From Zafaria cholistanensis (GTDB taxonomy: Bacteria > Actinomycetota > Actinomycetes > Actinomycetales > Micrococcaceae): a stretch of 64,000 nucleotides of DNA. Positions within the stretch are counted from its first letter, which is position 1, and every line of letters begins with the position of its first letter. The DNA lies in NCBI RefSeq assembly GCF_008580665.1, contig NZ_BKDJ01000004.1, positions 1 to 64,000 on the forward strand, read 5' to 3'. The position numbers and the translations under genes are program-made. Below are positions 9,293 through 16,658 of the stretch, one piece after another. The notes under the pieces are model-generated. The model had not been told where the DNA came from, did no database searches, and was given only the letters and a program-made list of their open reading frames with translations.

Positions 9293-9931
9293 TCAGTTTC
9301 CGGTGGTGCCGGCACCGGAACCGGCGGGGATGCCGTTCTGCCCCGCGGCCAGTCGGGGCCGCTGACCGTGCTTGAGGGGCCTGTCCATGATTCGCGCCTG
9401 CGGAAGGCGGTCCACGGCCAGGGCGGCGGCACGGTCCCGCTCCGCCGGCTTCGGATACCACTGCGCGCAGGACATCAGCGGCTGGCCGGAGGTGACGGCG
9501 GTCCAGCCATGGAAGCCGTCGCCGGGCCTGCACAGCGGCACGATCGTCAGGGCCCCGGCGACAGCCTGCGCCTCGGCTGCATGGGCTGCGGCCTCGGAGT
9601 GGCTGGCGAACATGCCCATGCCCCGGGCATGCTCGCGGTGGTTGCTGGAGACCAGGCGCCAGATGAAGGAGGCCTGGTCGTAGCGCGGCAGGGTGCGCGG
9701 CAGGGGCTGCCCGCCCGGGATACCCCACGGGCCGGGGGCCGGCGCCAGGGCGGGGACCAGGCCGGAACGCGCCAGCAGCTCGACGATCTCCACCTCGCGT
9801 TCGGCCCACCGCCGGGCCGCCGGCACCTGGTGGTTGAAGAAGGACGTGAACAGGACGCGCGCTCCGGACAAGGACGAAAAACCCTCCTGTGAAACCGCCG
9901 GGTCCACGGGGCTCGTGTGCGGCACGGCCAC
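9293..9931 (-). CDS. Uncharacterised protein, duplicated YegP-like pattern
   Basis: A 212-residue soluble protein I do not recognise. Its middle (residues ~90-180) has two similar halves, each with an aromatic strand followed by a small-residue/aromatic strand and an alanine-rich helix (FIWRLVSSN...MFASHSEAAAH and FHGWTAVTSG...WYPKPAERDR). This recalls, weakly, the duplicated fold of DUF1508/YegP proteins. The GTG at 9931 has no ribosome-binding site; a TTG at 9871 has AGGAGG 11 bases upstream and would give 192 residues beginning LSGARVLF. The 3' end abuts the transglycosylase remnant. Confidence 0.6.
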   Translation of the reverse strand: MAVPHTSPVDPAVSQEGFSSLSGARVLFTSFFNHQVPAARRWAEREVEIVELLARSGLVPALAPAPGPWGIPGGQPLPRTLPRYDQASFIWRLVSSNHREHARGMGMFASHSEAAAHAAEAQAVAGALTIVPLCRPGDGFHGWTAVTSGQPLMSCAQWYPKPAERDRAAALAVDRLPQARIMDRPLKHGQRPRLAAGQNGIPAGSGAGTTGN

Positions 9932-10038
9932 TGTCCGGCGGCAGGATGAACGCAGGCCGAACGGAATCGGTCAGCAGGTGCCGTCCATGTGAATACCCGG
10001 TGAAACCGCTAAAGGCCCGTGGGACCCCGCGGATCCGC

Positions 10039-10536
10039 TCAGGCGCTGCCCACCCATTCGCTGCCGCCGTCGACGAAGTGCTGTTCCTTCCAGACCGGGA
10101 TCCCGGCCTTGACGGCCTCCACCAGGTCGCGGCAGGCCTCGAACGCCTCGCCCCGGTGGGCGGAGGCGGCCGCGGCGACCAGCGCGGCGTCCCCGATCGC
10201 GAGGTCCCCCACCCGGTGTGCGGCCCACAGCCGGGTGCCGGGATGGCGGGCGGCGACCTCCGCGGCCAGTTCGGCCATGCGCCGCCCGGCGGTCGGGTGC
10301 GCGCTGTACGCCAGCCGGGTCACCGGGCGTCCGGCGTCGTGGTTGCGCACCACGCCGGCGAAGGTGACGACGGCGCCGGTCGCCTCCGTCTCCACCGCGT
10401 CCCAGGCGGTAGCCGCATCGATGGGCTCCGCGCTGACGCCGGCGAAGACGACGGTGCCGGGCTGGCCAGCGGGCTGGGCCCCCGTGGGCTGGGCTTCGGT
10501 GGGCTGGGCTTCGGTGGGCTGGGGCTCAATGGGCAT
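10039..10536 (-). CDS. moaE: Molybdopterin synthase catalytic subunit
   Basis: A 165-residue large subunit of molybdopterin synthase, which with MoaD thiocarboxylate converts cyclic pyranopterin monophosphate to molybdopterin. The catalytic region is present at the C-terminus (VKAGIPVWKEQHF, with the conserved lysine), as is GAVVTFAGVVRNHD. The first ~25 residues are a non-conserved repeat of QPTEA units encoded by 15-bp DNA repeats (about 10470-10530). The ATG at 10536 has GGAAGG 8 bases upstream; the gene overlaps mog by 11 bases. It is the last gene of the moeA-moaC-mog-moaE operon. Confidence 0.92.
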   Translation of the reverse strand: MPIEPQPTEAQPTEAQPTGAQPAGQPGTVVFAGVSAEPIDAATAWDAVETEATGAVVTFAGVVRNHDAGRPVTRLAYSAHPTAGRRMAELAAEVAARHPGTRLWAAHRVGDLAIGDAALVAAAASAHRGEAFEACRDLVEAVKAGIPVWKEQHFVDGGSEWVGSA

Positions 10537-11026
10537 GGCTGCCTTCCAACTGGTCGCAGATGTGGCCGATGATCGGATCCAGGACCCCCAGCGCGTCCAT
10601 GACCCCGCGGGGGGAGCCGGGGAGGTTCACGATGAACGTGTGCCCGGCGGTGCCGGCGTGGCCGCGCGAGAGCGCCGCGTGCGGGGTGGAGGCCATTCCG
10701 GCGGCGCGGATGGCCTCCATGACCCCGGGCAGCTGGCGCTCCAGCAGCGGCAGCGTCATTTCAGGGGTGAGGTCGTCCGCCGACAGGCCGGTCCCGCCGC
10801 TGGTCACGATGACGCGCGGACCGGTGAGCAGCAGGGCGCGCAGGGCCGCGCCGACCGGTTCGCCGTCGGGGACGACGACGGAGTTGTCCGCCTCGAACCC
10901 GTGTTCAAGGAGCCAGTCCCGGATGACCGGAGCGGTGCGGTCCTCGTAGACGCCCGTGGCGGCGCGGGTGGAGGCGATGAGGATGGCGGCCTTGCGCGGC
11001 TCCGCGGAGGGTTCGCAGCCGCTCAT
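10526..11026 (-). CDS. mog: Molybdopterin adenylyltransferase (MogA/MoaB type)
   Basis: A 166-residue protein that activates molybdopterin by adenylylation before molybdate insertion by MoeA. The family signatures are [16 protein letters not shown] (residues ~73-88) and [10 protein letters not shown] near the C-terminus. ATG at 11026 overlaps the moaC stop (ATGA) and the 3' end overlaps moaE by 11 bases, so translation is coupled. Whether it is closer to MogA or MoaB cannot be decided here; actinobacterial proteins of this length are usually the only adenylyltransferase in the genome. Confidence 0.9.
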   Translation of the reverse strand: MSGCEPSAEPRKAAILIASTRAATGVYEDRTAPVIRDWLLEHGFEADNSVVVPDGEPVGAALRALLLTGPRVIVTSGGTGLSADDLTPEMTLPLLERQLPGVMEAIRAAGMASTPHAALSRGHAGTAGHTFIVNLPGSPRGVMDALGVLDPIIGHICDQLEGSHAH

Positions 11027-11604
11027 GCGGTGCCTTCCCTGGGCGGGGTGTGCTCGGCGGTGGCAAGCGGCACGGGCGCGACCGACCAGTCCCCGCTCTT
11101 GCCGCCGGTCTTGGCCAGCACGCGGACGCTGCCGATCTCGGCGTGCTTGTCCACGGCCTTGGTCATGTCGTAGAGGGCCAGGGCGGCCACGGTGGCCGCG
11201 GTCAGTGCCTCCATTTCGACGCCGGTGACCCCGCGGGTCTTCACGGTGGCCAGGATGCGCACGGTGCCGGCAGCCGCGTCCGGCTCGAAGTCCACGGTTG
11301 CCTTGGCCAGCGGCAGCGGGTGGCACAGCGGGATCAGTTCGGGGGTCTTCTTGGCGGCCATGATCCCGGCGATGCGGGCCACGGCCAGCGCGTCACCCTT
11401 GGGGAGGGTGCCTTCGGCGAGCATGGCCACCACGTCGGGGCGGGTGGCGAGCACGGCTTCGGCGGTCGCCTCGCGGGAGGTTTCCGGCTTGGCCGAGACG
11501 TCCACCATGTGGGCGCTGCCGTCGGCGCGGACGTGGGTGAGGCCGGTGGCCGGGCCGCGGTCCGGGCCGCTGCCTTCCGGGGCTGTGTCCGGGGTGGGTG
11601 TCAT
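11023..11604 (-). CDS. moaC: Cyclic pyranopterin monophosphate synthase
   Basis: A 193-residue protein. MoaC works with MoaA to convert GTP to cyclic pyranopterin monophosphate. Family motifs: [20 protein letters not shown] at the start of the core, [10 protein letters not shown], and [21 protein letters not shown] with the catalytic region. The first ~20 residues are a variable extension. It sits between moeA (ATGA overlap at 11601-11604) and mog (ATGA overlap). Its MoaA partner is encoded 4 kb away on the plus strand. Confidence 0.94.
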   Translation of the reverse strand: MTPTPDTAPEGSGPDRGPATGLTHVRADGSAHMVDVSAKPETSREATAEAVLATRPDVVAMLAEGTLPKGDALAVARIAGIMAAKKTPELIPLCHPLPLAKATVDFEPDAAAGTVRILATVKTRGVTGVEMEALTAATVAALALYDMTKAVDKHAEIGSVRVLAKTGGKSGDWSVAPVPLATAEHTPPREGTA

Positions 11605-12899
11605 TGGGGGTCTCCCATCGTGAGTACGGGTACGTCGGTCCCGGGGTCAAGGTGCCCGGGGCCCGGGGGCAGCAGGGCCAGGGCGGTGGCGTGGGCCAGT
11701 GCGTGGAGCAGGTGCGATCCGGGGCCGCCCAGCGGGGTGAAGCGTCCGTCCTCGAGGATTCCGCGGCGGACCTGCAGCTTGCCGGGAGGCTTGTCAAGGG
11801 CCACCGCCAGGGGTGCCTGGACCAGCGGACGCGGGGGCACGCCCAGCAGTTCGCACAGGACCGGGCGCAGGAACACCTCGAAGCTGACAAAGCTGCTGAC
11901 CGGGTTCCCGGGGAAGGCCAGCAGCGGGACCGGGGCGGTGCCGGGCAGCGCCAGCAGGCCCGCACCCTGGGGTCCCCCGGGCTGCATGGCGACGGAACCG
12001 AAGGCGATACCCCGCCCGGCCAGGGCCTGGCGCACCACCTCGTAGGCACCCTGGCTGATGCCGCCACTGGTCAGGACCAGGTCGGTCACGTCCGGGTCGG
12101 GGGCCAGCGCGTCGGCGAGCGCGGCCTCGAAGGCGGCGGCATTGTCGGCGCAGATCCCTGCGGTCGCGGTGTCCCAGCCGGCCTCGGCCAGGGAGGCTGT
12201 GAGCAGGGTGGTGTTGGCGTCATGGATCTGCCCGGGGGCCAGTTCGGTTCCGGGCGCGGCCACCTCGTCTCCGGTGGAGAGCACCAGGGCGCGGGGGCGG
12301 CGGCGCACGGGCAGGGCCGCCAGGCCCAGTGCGGCGGCCAGCCCCAGTTGGGCGGCCCCGAGCCGGGTGCCGGCGGCCAATGCAGTTGCCCCGGCGGGCA
12401 GGTCGCTGCCCGCCGGCCGCACGTAGGTTCCCGCGGCGAAGGAGGCCGGCAGCGTGACGGTGGTGTGGTCGCGGAACGGGGCGTCCCCGCCGACGAAGGC
12501 CGGGAACTGGGGCGGATCGGCGGCCTCGATCGGCACCACCGTGTCCGCGCCGGCCGGGAGCATGGCCCCAGTCATGATGGGGGCCGCATGGCCCGGCGGC
12601 AGCGGCGGGGCGGCGGTACCGGCAGGGATGGGCGGAGCCACCGGCAGTGTGGCCCAGGGAACCGGGCCGGTAGACAGGTCCGCGGCGCGCACGGCGTACC
12701 CGTCCATCTGGGAGTTGGCGAAGGGCGGCAGCGGGCGCGGGGCCGTCAGGTCGCTGGCCAGGGTGCGGCCAAGGGCGGCAGCGAGCGGCACGGTCTGGGT
12801 CCCGAGCGCGTCCGGCAGGCCGGCGAGCAGCGTGCGCACGGCGGCCTGGTGCTCGGCGACGGAGCGCCGGAAGGTTGCCGGCCGGACTTCTGGAAGCAT
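11601..12899 (-). CDS. moeA: Molybdopterin molybdenumtransferase
   Basis: A 432-residue protein that inserts molybdate into adenylylated molybdopterin. Recognisable parts are [14 protein letters not shown] (residues ~61-74), the [18 protein letters not shown] loop (~109-126), LSTGDEV and the [12 protein letters not shown] motif of the MoCF domain, and GNPVSS near residue 331. It heads the moeA-moaC-mog-moaE operon. The start has no Shine-Dalgarno but a TAGACT box 7 bases upstream, itself at the edge of a tandem 55-bp repeat that fills the gap to modB. Confidence 0.94.
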   Translation of the reverse strand: MLPEVRPATFRRSVAEHQAAVRTLLAGLPDALGTQTVPLAAALGRTLASDLTAPRPLPPFANSQMDGYAVRAADLSTGPVPWATLPVAPPIPAGTAAPPLPPGHAAPIMTGAMLPAGADTVVPIEAADPPQFPAFVGGDAPFRDHTTVTLPASFAAGTYVRPAGSDLPAGATALAAGTRLGAAQLGLAAALGLAALPVRRRPRALVLSTGDEVAAPGTELAPGQIHDANTTLLTASLAEAGWDTATAGICADNAAAFEAALADALAPDPDVTDLVLTSGGISQGAYEVVRQALAGRGIAFGSVAMQPGGPQGAGLLALPGTAPVPLLAFPGNPVSSFVSFEVFLRPVLCELLGVPPRPLVQAPLAVALDKPPGKLQVRRGILEDGRFTPLGGPGSHLLHALAHATALALLPPGPGHLDPGTDVPVLTMGDPQ

Positions 12900-12906
12900 G
12901 CGCCCC

Positions 12907-12912
12907 AGTCTA
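12907..12912 (-). promoter_or_regulatory. -10 element of moeA (leaderless)
   Basis: TAGACT on the minus strand, 7 bases (GGGGCGC) before the moeA ATG. The second repeat copy carries an equivalent TAGCGT at 12962-12967. Confidence 0.55.
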
Positions 12913-13019
12913 GGCGGCGAGGGCCCCGGCCCGAGCGAAGCGAGGGGCGGGAGTCGCCTGGACGCTAGGCGGCGAGGGCCCCGGCCCGAGCGAAGCGAGG
13001 GGCGGGAGTCGCCTGGACG
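12910..13019 (-). repeat. Tandem 55-bp promoter-associated repeat before moeA
   Basis: Two identical 55-bp units (12910-12964, 12965-13019) fill most of the gap between modB and moeA. A degenerate third partial copy lies at about 13045-13070. Each unit contains the core CCCGAGCGAAGCGAGGGG, which includes GCGAAGC, a very stable mini-hairpin sequence. In moeA orientation each unit ends on the TA of a TANNNT box. The same core occurs inverted at about 60291-60312, upstream of the LytTR regulator. Confidence 0.85.
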
Positions 13020-13075
13020 CTCGGCGGAACGTTAGGCGGAACGTGAGGCGGCGAGGGCTCCTGGGCCGCGTGGAC

Positions 13076-13894
13076 TCAGCGCGGCAGGATGCTGCGGCTG
13101 CCCAAGTGCGCCGCCCCGAGCACCAGCAGGTAGAGGGCCAGCAGCATCAGGCACAGCCCCAGCGCCAGTTCCGGACGGTTCGAGTTCATCGACAGCTCGA
13201 TCTGCAGCGGCAGCGTGCGGGTGCGGCCCTCGACGCTGCCGGCGAAGGTGATCGTGGCCCCGTACTCCCCCAGCGAGCGGGCAAAGGCCAGCAGCGCGCC
13301 GACCAGCACTCCCGGGGCGGCCAGCGGCAGGGTGATGTGGCGCAGGATCTGGGTCGCGTTGGCGCCGGCGTTCGCGGCGGCGAGCTCCAGGTCCGGGTCC
13401 ACGGCCTCCAGCGAAGAGAGGGCGGCCACCACGAAGAACGGCAGCGCCACGAACACCTGGACCAGCACGACGGCGGCGGGACTGAAGCCCACCCCCAGGC
13501 CCAGGCCGCCGAGCAGCTCACCGGCGGCGCCGCGCGGTCCCCAGAAGTACAGCAGGGCAATGCCGGAGACCACCGGGGAGAGCACCAGCGGGATGAGCAG
13601 GATTGAGCGCAGCACGTGGAGCAGGGGTCCGCCCAGGCGGGTCAGGACGACGGCGAGCGGCAGCCCCAGCCCCACGCACGCCAGCGTGCTGGTGGCGGAC
13701 GTGGCGAGCGAAAGGCCCAGGGCGGTGCGGGCGGCGGGCTCGGCCAGCAGGGCCGGCATCTGGCTCCAGGGGGCGTTGGCCAGCAGCGCCAGCAGCGGGC
13801 CGGCCAGCAGGGCCAGCGCGGTGGCCGCCGGGATCCACAGCCAGGCCGGGGTGATGGCGCGCCGCAAGGGCCGGGACAGGGACCGGTGGGTCAC
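13076..13894 (-). CDS. modB: Molybdate ABC transporter permease
   Basis: A 272-residue inner-membrane permease with about six helices and the EAA-type loop SLEAVDPDLELAAANAGANATQI that contacts an ATPase. ModB-like features are VLSPVVSGIALLYFWGPRG and ARSLGEYGATITFAGSVEGRTRTLPL. GTG at 13894 overlaps the modA stop (GTGA). The expected ATPase gene modC is missing: after modB comes only repeat DNA and then moeA. Either ModC is encoded elsewhere or a shared ATPase serves. Confidence 0.92.
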   Translation of the reverse strand: MTHRSLSRPLRRAITPAWLWIPAATALALLAGPLLALLANAPWSQMPALLAEPAARTALGLSLATSATSTLACVGLGLPLAVVLTRLGGPLLHVLRSILLIPLVLSPVVSGIALLYFWGPRGAAGELLGGLGLGVGFSPAAVVLVQVFVALPFFVVAALSSLEAVDPDLELAAANAGANATQILRHITLPLAAPGVLVGALLAFARSLGEYGATITFAGSVEGRTRTLPLQIELSMNSNRPELALGLCLMLLALYLLVLGAAHLGSRSILPR

Positions 13895-14688
13895 GGCGTC
13901 CCGAAGCCGGCGTCGGCGAGGATGTCCCGCGCCGTCCCGCCGGCCAGCCAGTCGGCGAACCCGACGGCCCCTGCCCCGGCACCGTCCCGCACCAGGAGCG
14001 GATAGATGTTCGGTTCCGCGCCCTCCAGCGCGATGGTGCGCACCGCATCGCCGGCGGCCCGCGCGTCAGTGGCGTAGACGAATCCGGCCGCCACGGCGCC
14101 GGAGGTGACCTTGGTGAGCACGGCGCGGACGTTGTCCTCCTCCGTGGGATGCTCCAGCATCACGGACCGGGCTTTCAGGTAGGCGTTGGCGGCGCGGCCG
14201 CACGGGACCTGCGGGGCGCAGACGGCAACCGTCTGCCCGGCGAGGTCGGCCAGGGAACGGACCTTGCCCCCGGCCGGTACGGCCAGGACGATCGCGTTGG
14301 CCGCCAGGTCCGGACGGCGCTCGAAGGCCCCCGGATCCCCGAGCGCCTCCAGCGCCGGGGTGTCGGCGGTAATCAGCAGGTCCGGGACCAGGCCGGCGTT
14401 GGCCTGCTGGATTAGCTGGGCGGAAGACCCCAGGTTCAGTTGCGGATCCCCCGCGCCCCCGGCAGCCTTATACGCCGCCACGAGTTGGGGTGCCACATCG
14501 GCGAAGGAGGCGGGAGCGGAGACCGCGATGGCGGCGGACGGGCTGGAGGGCCGGTCCGCACCGGAGCAGCCTCCCAGCAGGGCCGCCAGAAGCGCCGCCG
14601 CCACAGCGGCCATTCCGGAAACCAACCTCCGGGCAGGACGGCGGCCGGAGCCGCGGCCGGGTCCGGCCGCGGCGGGCGAGCCGGTCAC
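13891..14688 (-). CDS. modA: Molybdate-binding lipoprotein
   Basis: A 265-residue extracytoplasmic solute-binding protein. A twin-arginine-like basic start is followed by a hydrophobic segment and the lipobox LLGGC, so the mature protein is a lipoprotein from about C40. ModA-like motifs include VSAPASFADV, GSSAQLIQQ, DLLITADTPAL and KVTSGAVAAGFVYATDA. GTG at 14688 overlaps the stop of the mop gene (GTGA), giving a coupled mop-modA-modB operon. Confidence 0.92.
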   Translation of the reverse strand: MTGSPAAAGPGRGSGRRPARRLVSGMAAVAAALLAALLGGCSGADRPSSPSAAIAVSAPASFADVAPQLVAAYKAAGGAGDPQLNLGSSAQLIQQANAGLVPDLLITADTPALEALGDPGAFERRPDLAANAIVLAVPAGGKVRSLADLAGQTVAVCAPQVPCGRAANAYLKARSVMLEHPTEEDNVRAVLTKVTSGAVAAGFVYATDARAAGDAVRTIALEGAEPNIYPLLVRDGAGAGAVGFADWLAGGTARDILADAGFGTP

Positions 14689-15080
14689 GGGGCGGTCTCC
14701 ACGATCACGCTGGTGGACTTGATGACGGCGGTGGCGATGCTTCCGGGTTCCAGGCCCAAATCCTGCACGGCCTCGCTGCTCATCAGCGAGACCATCCGGA
14801 ACGGGCCGCACTGCATCTCCACCTGGGCCATCACCCTGTCCATGACCACGCTGGTCACCAGCCCCACGAAGCGGTTGCGCGCGGAGCTGGCCACCCGCGC
14901 GGGGTCCTTCGGCGCCGCGCCCTGTCGGCGCAGGTGCGCAGCGACGTCCGCCCCCTCCACGACGGCACGGCCGGAAGCGTCCCGCGCGGCCGGCAGGTCT
15001 CCGGCCTCCACCATGCGACGTACCGTGTCATCGCTGACGCCCAGGAACACCGCCGCCTCAGAAATCCTCATTTGAGTCAC
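14685..15080 (-). CDS. HTH/TOBE molybdate-binding regulator (Mop-like)
   Basis: A 131-residue protein with an N-terminal excisionase/MerR-like helix-turn-helix (RISEAAVFLGVSDDTVRRMV) and a C-terminal TOBE (Mop) molybdate-binding domain (SARNRFVGLV...SLMSSEAVQDLGL...IKSTSVIVE). It is likely a molybdate-responsive regulator or storage protein and is first in the operon with modA and modB. The GTG at 15080 sits 6 bases after a TAGCCT box and could be a leaderless start; alternatively the ATG at 15071 is preceded by AGGAAGGTGA and would give 128 residues. The two imply different transcripts. Confidence 0.87.
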   Translation of the reverse strand: MTQMRISEAAVFLGVSDDTVRRMVEAGDLPAARDASGRAVVEGADVAAHLRRQGAAPKDPARVASSARNRFVGLVTSVVMDRVMAQVEMQCGPFRMVSLMSSEAVQDLGLEPGSIATAVIKSTSVIVETAP

Positions 15081-15086
15081 CTTCCT

Positions 15087-15098
15087 AGGCTAATAGCC
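15087..15098 (-). promoter_or_regulatory. -10 element and small palindrome before mop-modAB
   Basis: On the minus strand TAGCCT (15092-15087) is placed as a -10 element. It is overlapped by the palindrome GGCTA-A-TAGCC (15088-15098). A repressor bound here would block the promoter; the HTH/TOBE protein encoded next to it is the obvious candidate. Confidence 0.4.
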
Positions 15099-15194
15099 CG
15101 CATCTGAGGATCAAACCGGCGTTCTGGCCCCCTTTTGCCGCCCGTGCCGGGTGTTCTGTGGGCGCGGACACACGCGGACCCCTCCGGGGTGGTC

Positions 15195-15200
15195 TACCCT
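15195..15200 (+). promoter_or_regulatory. -10 element of moaA (leaderless)
   Basis: TACCCT, 7 bases (CGATACC) before the moaA ATG at 15208, with no Shine-Dalgarno sequence. Confidence 0.6.
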
Positions 15201-15207
15201 CGATACC

Positions 15208-16341
15208 ATGGGTGCCGCGGATTCGACACGGGGAAGCACCGCCACGGCGGTGCCCTTGGGCATGCCCCGGCTCCCCAACCGGCACGCCGACGGGCCCGGA
15301 CCGCGGCGGCCGGAAGACCCGCGCCTGCTGGACCGGTTTGGCCGCACCGCCACCGACCTGCGCGTGTCCGTCATCGACAAATGCAACTTGCGCTGCACCT
15401 ACTGCATGCCCGCCGACGGCATGGCATGGCTGCCCCGCAACCGCCTGCTGACCGCCGCGGAGATACGCCGCCTGGTGCGCATCGCGGTCCGCGACCTCGG
15501 CGTGCGAGAAGTCCGCCTGACCGGTGGCGAACCCCTGGTGCGCCAGGACCTGGCGGATATCGTCGCGGGCCTGCGCGAGGACCACCCGGACCTGCCGCTT
15601 TCGCTGACCACCAACGCCGTCGGCCTCGCCGAACGGGCCGCCGAACTCGCGGCGGCAGGCCTGACCCGGATCAACGTCTCCCTGGACACCCTCCGCGCGG
15701 AGACCTTCGCGACCATGGCCCGGCGCCCCTTCCTGGACCGCGCGCTCGCCGGGATCGAGGCCGCGGCGGCCGCCGGGCTGTCCCCGCTGAAGATCAACGC
15801 CGTCCTGCTGCGCGGGGTCAACGACGCCCAGGCCCCGGAGCTGGTCCGCTGGGCCCTGGAGCGCGGCCATGAGCTGCGCTTCATCGAGCAGATGCCGCTG
15901 GACGCGGACCACGGGTGGCGCCGGGAGAACCTGGTCGGCGCCGCCGAGACCCGCGCGCTGCTCTCCCGCGACTTTGTCCTGTCCCCCGACCCGCGGGCCC
16001 GCGACGGCGCCCCCGCCGAACGGTTCCTGGTGGCCTCGAAGGACCGTCCCGGGGCCGTGCTCGGGACGGTGGGAATCATCGCCTCCGTGACCGAGCCGTT
16101 CTGCGCCGACTGCCGCCGCACCCGCCTTACCGCGGAGGGGCGCGTGATGTCCTGCCTGTTCTCCCGCGAAGAAACCGACCTGGCCGGCCCGATGCGCTCG
16201 GGCGCCACCGATGCGGAGATCGCCGGGCGCTGGCGGGACGCCATGTGGGCCAAGCCGCGGGCCCACGGGATGGACCGTCCCGGGCTCGGCGACGCGGGTT
16301 TCGTGCAGCCGGAACGCACCATGAGCGCCATTGGAGGTTAG
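15208..16341 (+). CDS. moaA: GTP 3',8-cyclase
   Basis: A 377-residue radical-SAM enzyme that starts molybdenum-cofactor synthesis by rearranging GTP. The SAM-cluster cysteines are C59, C63 and C66 (CNLRCTYC). The second 4Fe-4S cluster motif FCADCRRTRLTAEGRVMSC is near the C-terminus, and the protein ends in the functional GG. The start at 15208 is set by the leaderless promoter box; the first ~45 residues are variable. moaD follows with SD-driven translation. Confidence 0.95.
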   Translation: MGAADSTRGSTATAVPLGMPRLPNRHADGPGPRRPEDPRLLDRFGRTATDLRVSVIDKCNLRCTYCMPADGMAWLPRNRLLTAAEIRRLVRIAVRDLGVREVRLTGGEPLVRQDLADIVAGLREDHPDLPLSLTTNAVGLAERAAELAAAGLTRINVSLDTLRAETFATMARRPFLDRALAGIEAAAAAGLSPLKINAVLLRGVNDAQAPELVRWALERGHELRFIEQMPLDADHGWRRENLVGAAETRALLSRDFVLSPDPRARDGAPAERFLVASKDRPGAVLGTVGIIASVTEPFCADCRRTRLTAEGRVMSCLFSREETDLAGPMRSGATDAEIAGRWRDAMWAKPRAHGMDRPGLGDAGFVQPERTMSAIGG

Positions 16342-16342
16342 C

Positions 16343-16639
16343 GTGGGATCGATGACTGTCAGGTTCTTTGCCGCCGCAGCCGCGGCCGCGGGCACGCCCG
16401 AGCGCGTGGTTCCGCTCGCGTCCCTGGCTGCGGCCGACGGGTACGACGCCGGCACGCTGGGCGCGCTGGTCGCGCACCTGGGGGCGGCGCAGGCCCCCCC
16501 GGCGCCCGGGGCTCCCCCGCTGGCGCGGGTGCTGGGCCGTTCCAGCTTCCTGGTCAACGAGGTGAACGTGCGCGACCGCACCCGTCCGCTGGCCGGCGGG
16601 GACACCGTGGACGTGCTGCCCCCCTTCGCCGGGGGCTGA
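16343..16639 (+). CDS. moaD: Molybdopterin synthase sulfur carrier subunit
   Basis: A 98-residue ubiquitin-fold protein whose C-terminal Gly-Gly (PPFAGG) is thiocarboxylated to supply sulfur to MoaE. The NEVNVRDRTRPLAGGDTVDVLPPF segment is typical. GTG at 16343 has GGAGG 5 bases upstream, inside the end of moaA; the ATG at 16352 is 14 bases from that site and less likely. Its partner moaE is in the divergent-side operon 6 kb away. Confidence 0.9.
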   Translation: MGSMTVRFFAAAAAAAGTPERVVPLASLAAADGYDAGTLGALVAHLGAAQAPPAPGAPPLARVLGRSSFLVNEVNVRDRTRPLAGGDTVDVLPPFAGG

Positions 16640-16652
16640 GCGGGCACCGCTC
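16638..16652. terminator. Short hairpin between convergent moaD and symporter genes
   Basis: GAGCGG-GCA-CCGCTC forms a 6-bp stem over the moaD stop in a 19-bp convergent gap. It is weak and without a U-tract. Confidence 0.3.
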
Positions 16653-16658
16653 CGGGGC

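Noticed and set aside
9932-10038. A small gene between moaE and the 212-residue gene
   Set aside because: Only 107 bases, with no start plus ribosome-binding site and no coding bias on either strand.
12910-13019. The tandem 55-bp repeats as a CRISPR array
   Set aside because: Units are contiguous and identical, without spacers, and there are no cas genes.
14685-15080. The HTH/TOBE protein as a phage excisionase
   Set aside because: The N-terminal HTH is excisionase-like, but the C-terminal TOBE domain and the modAB operon point to molybdate function.
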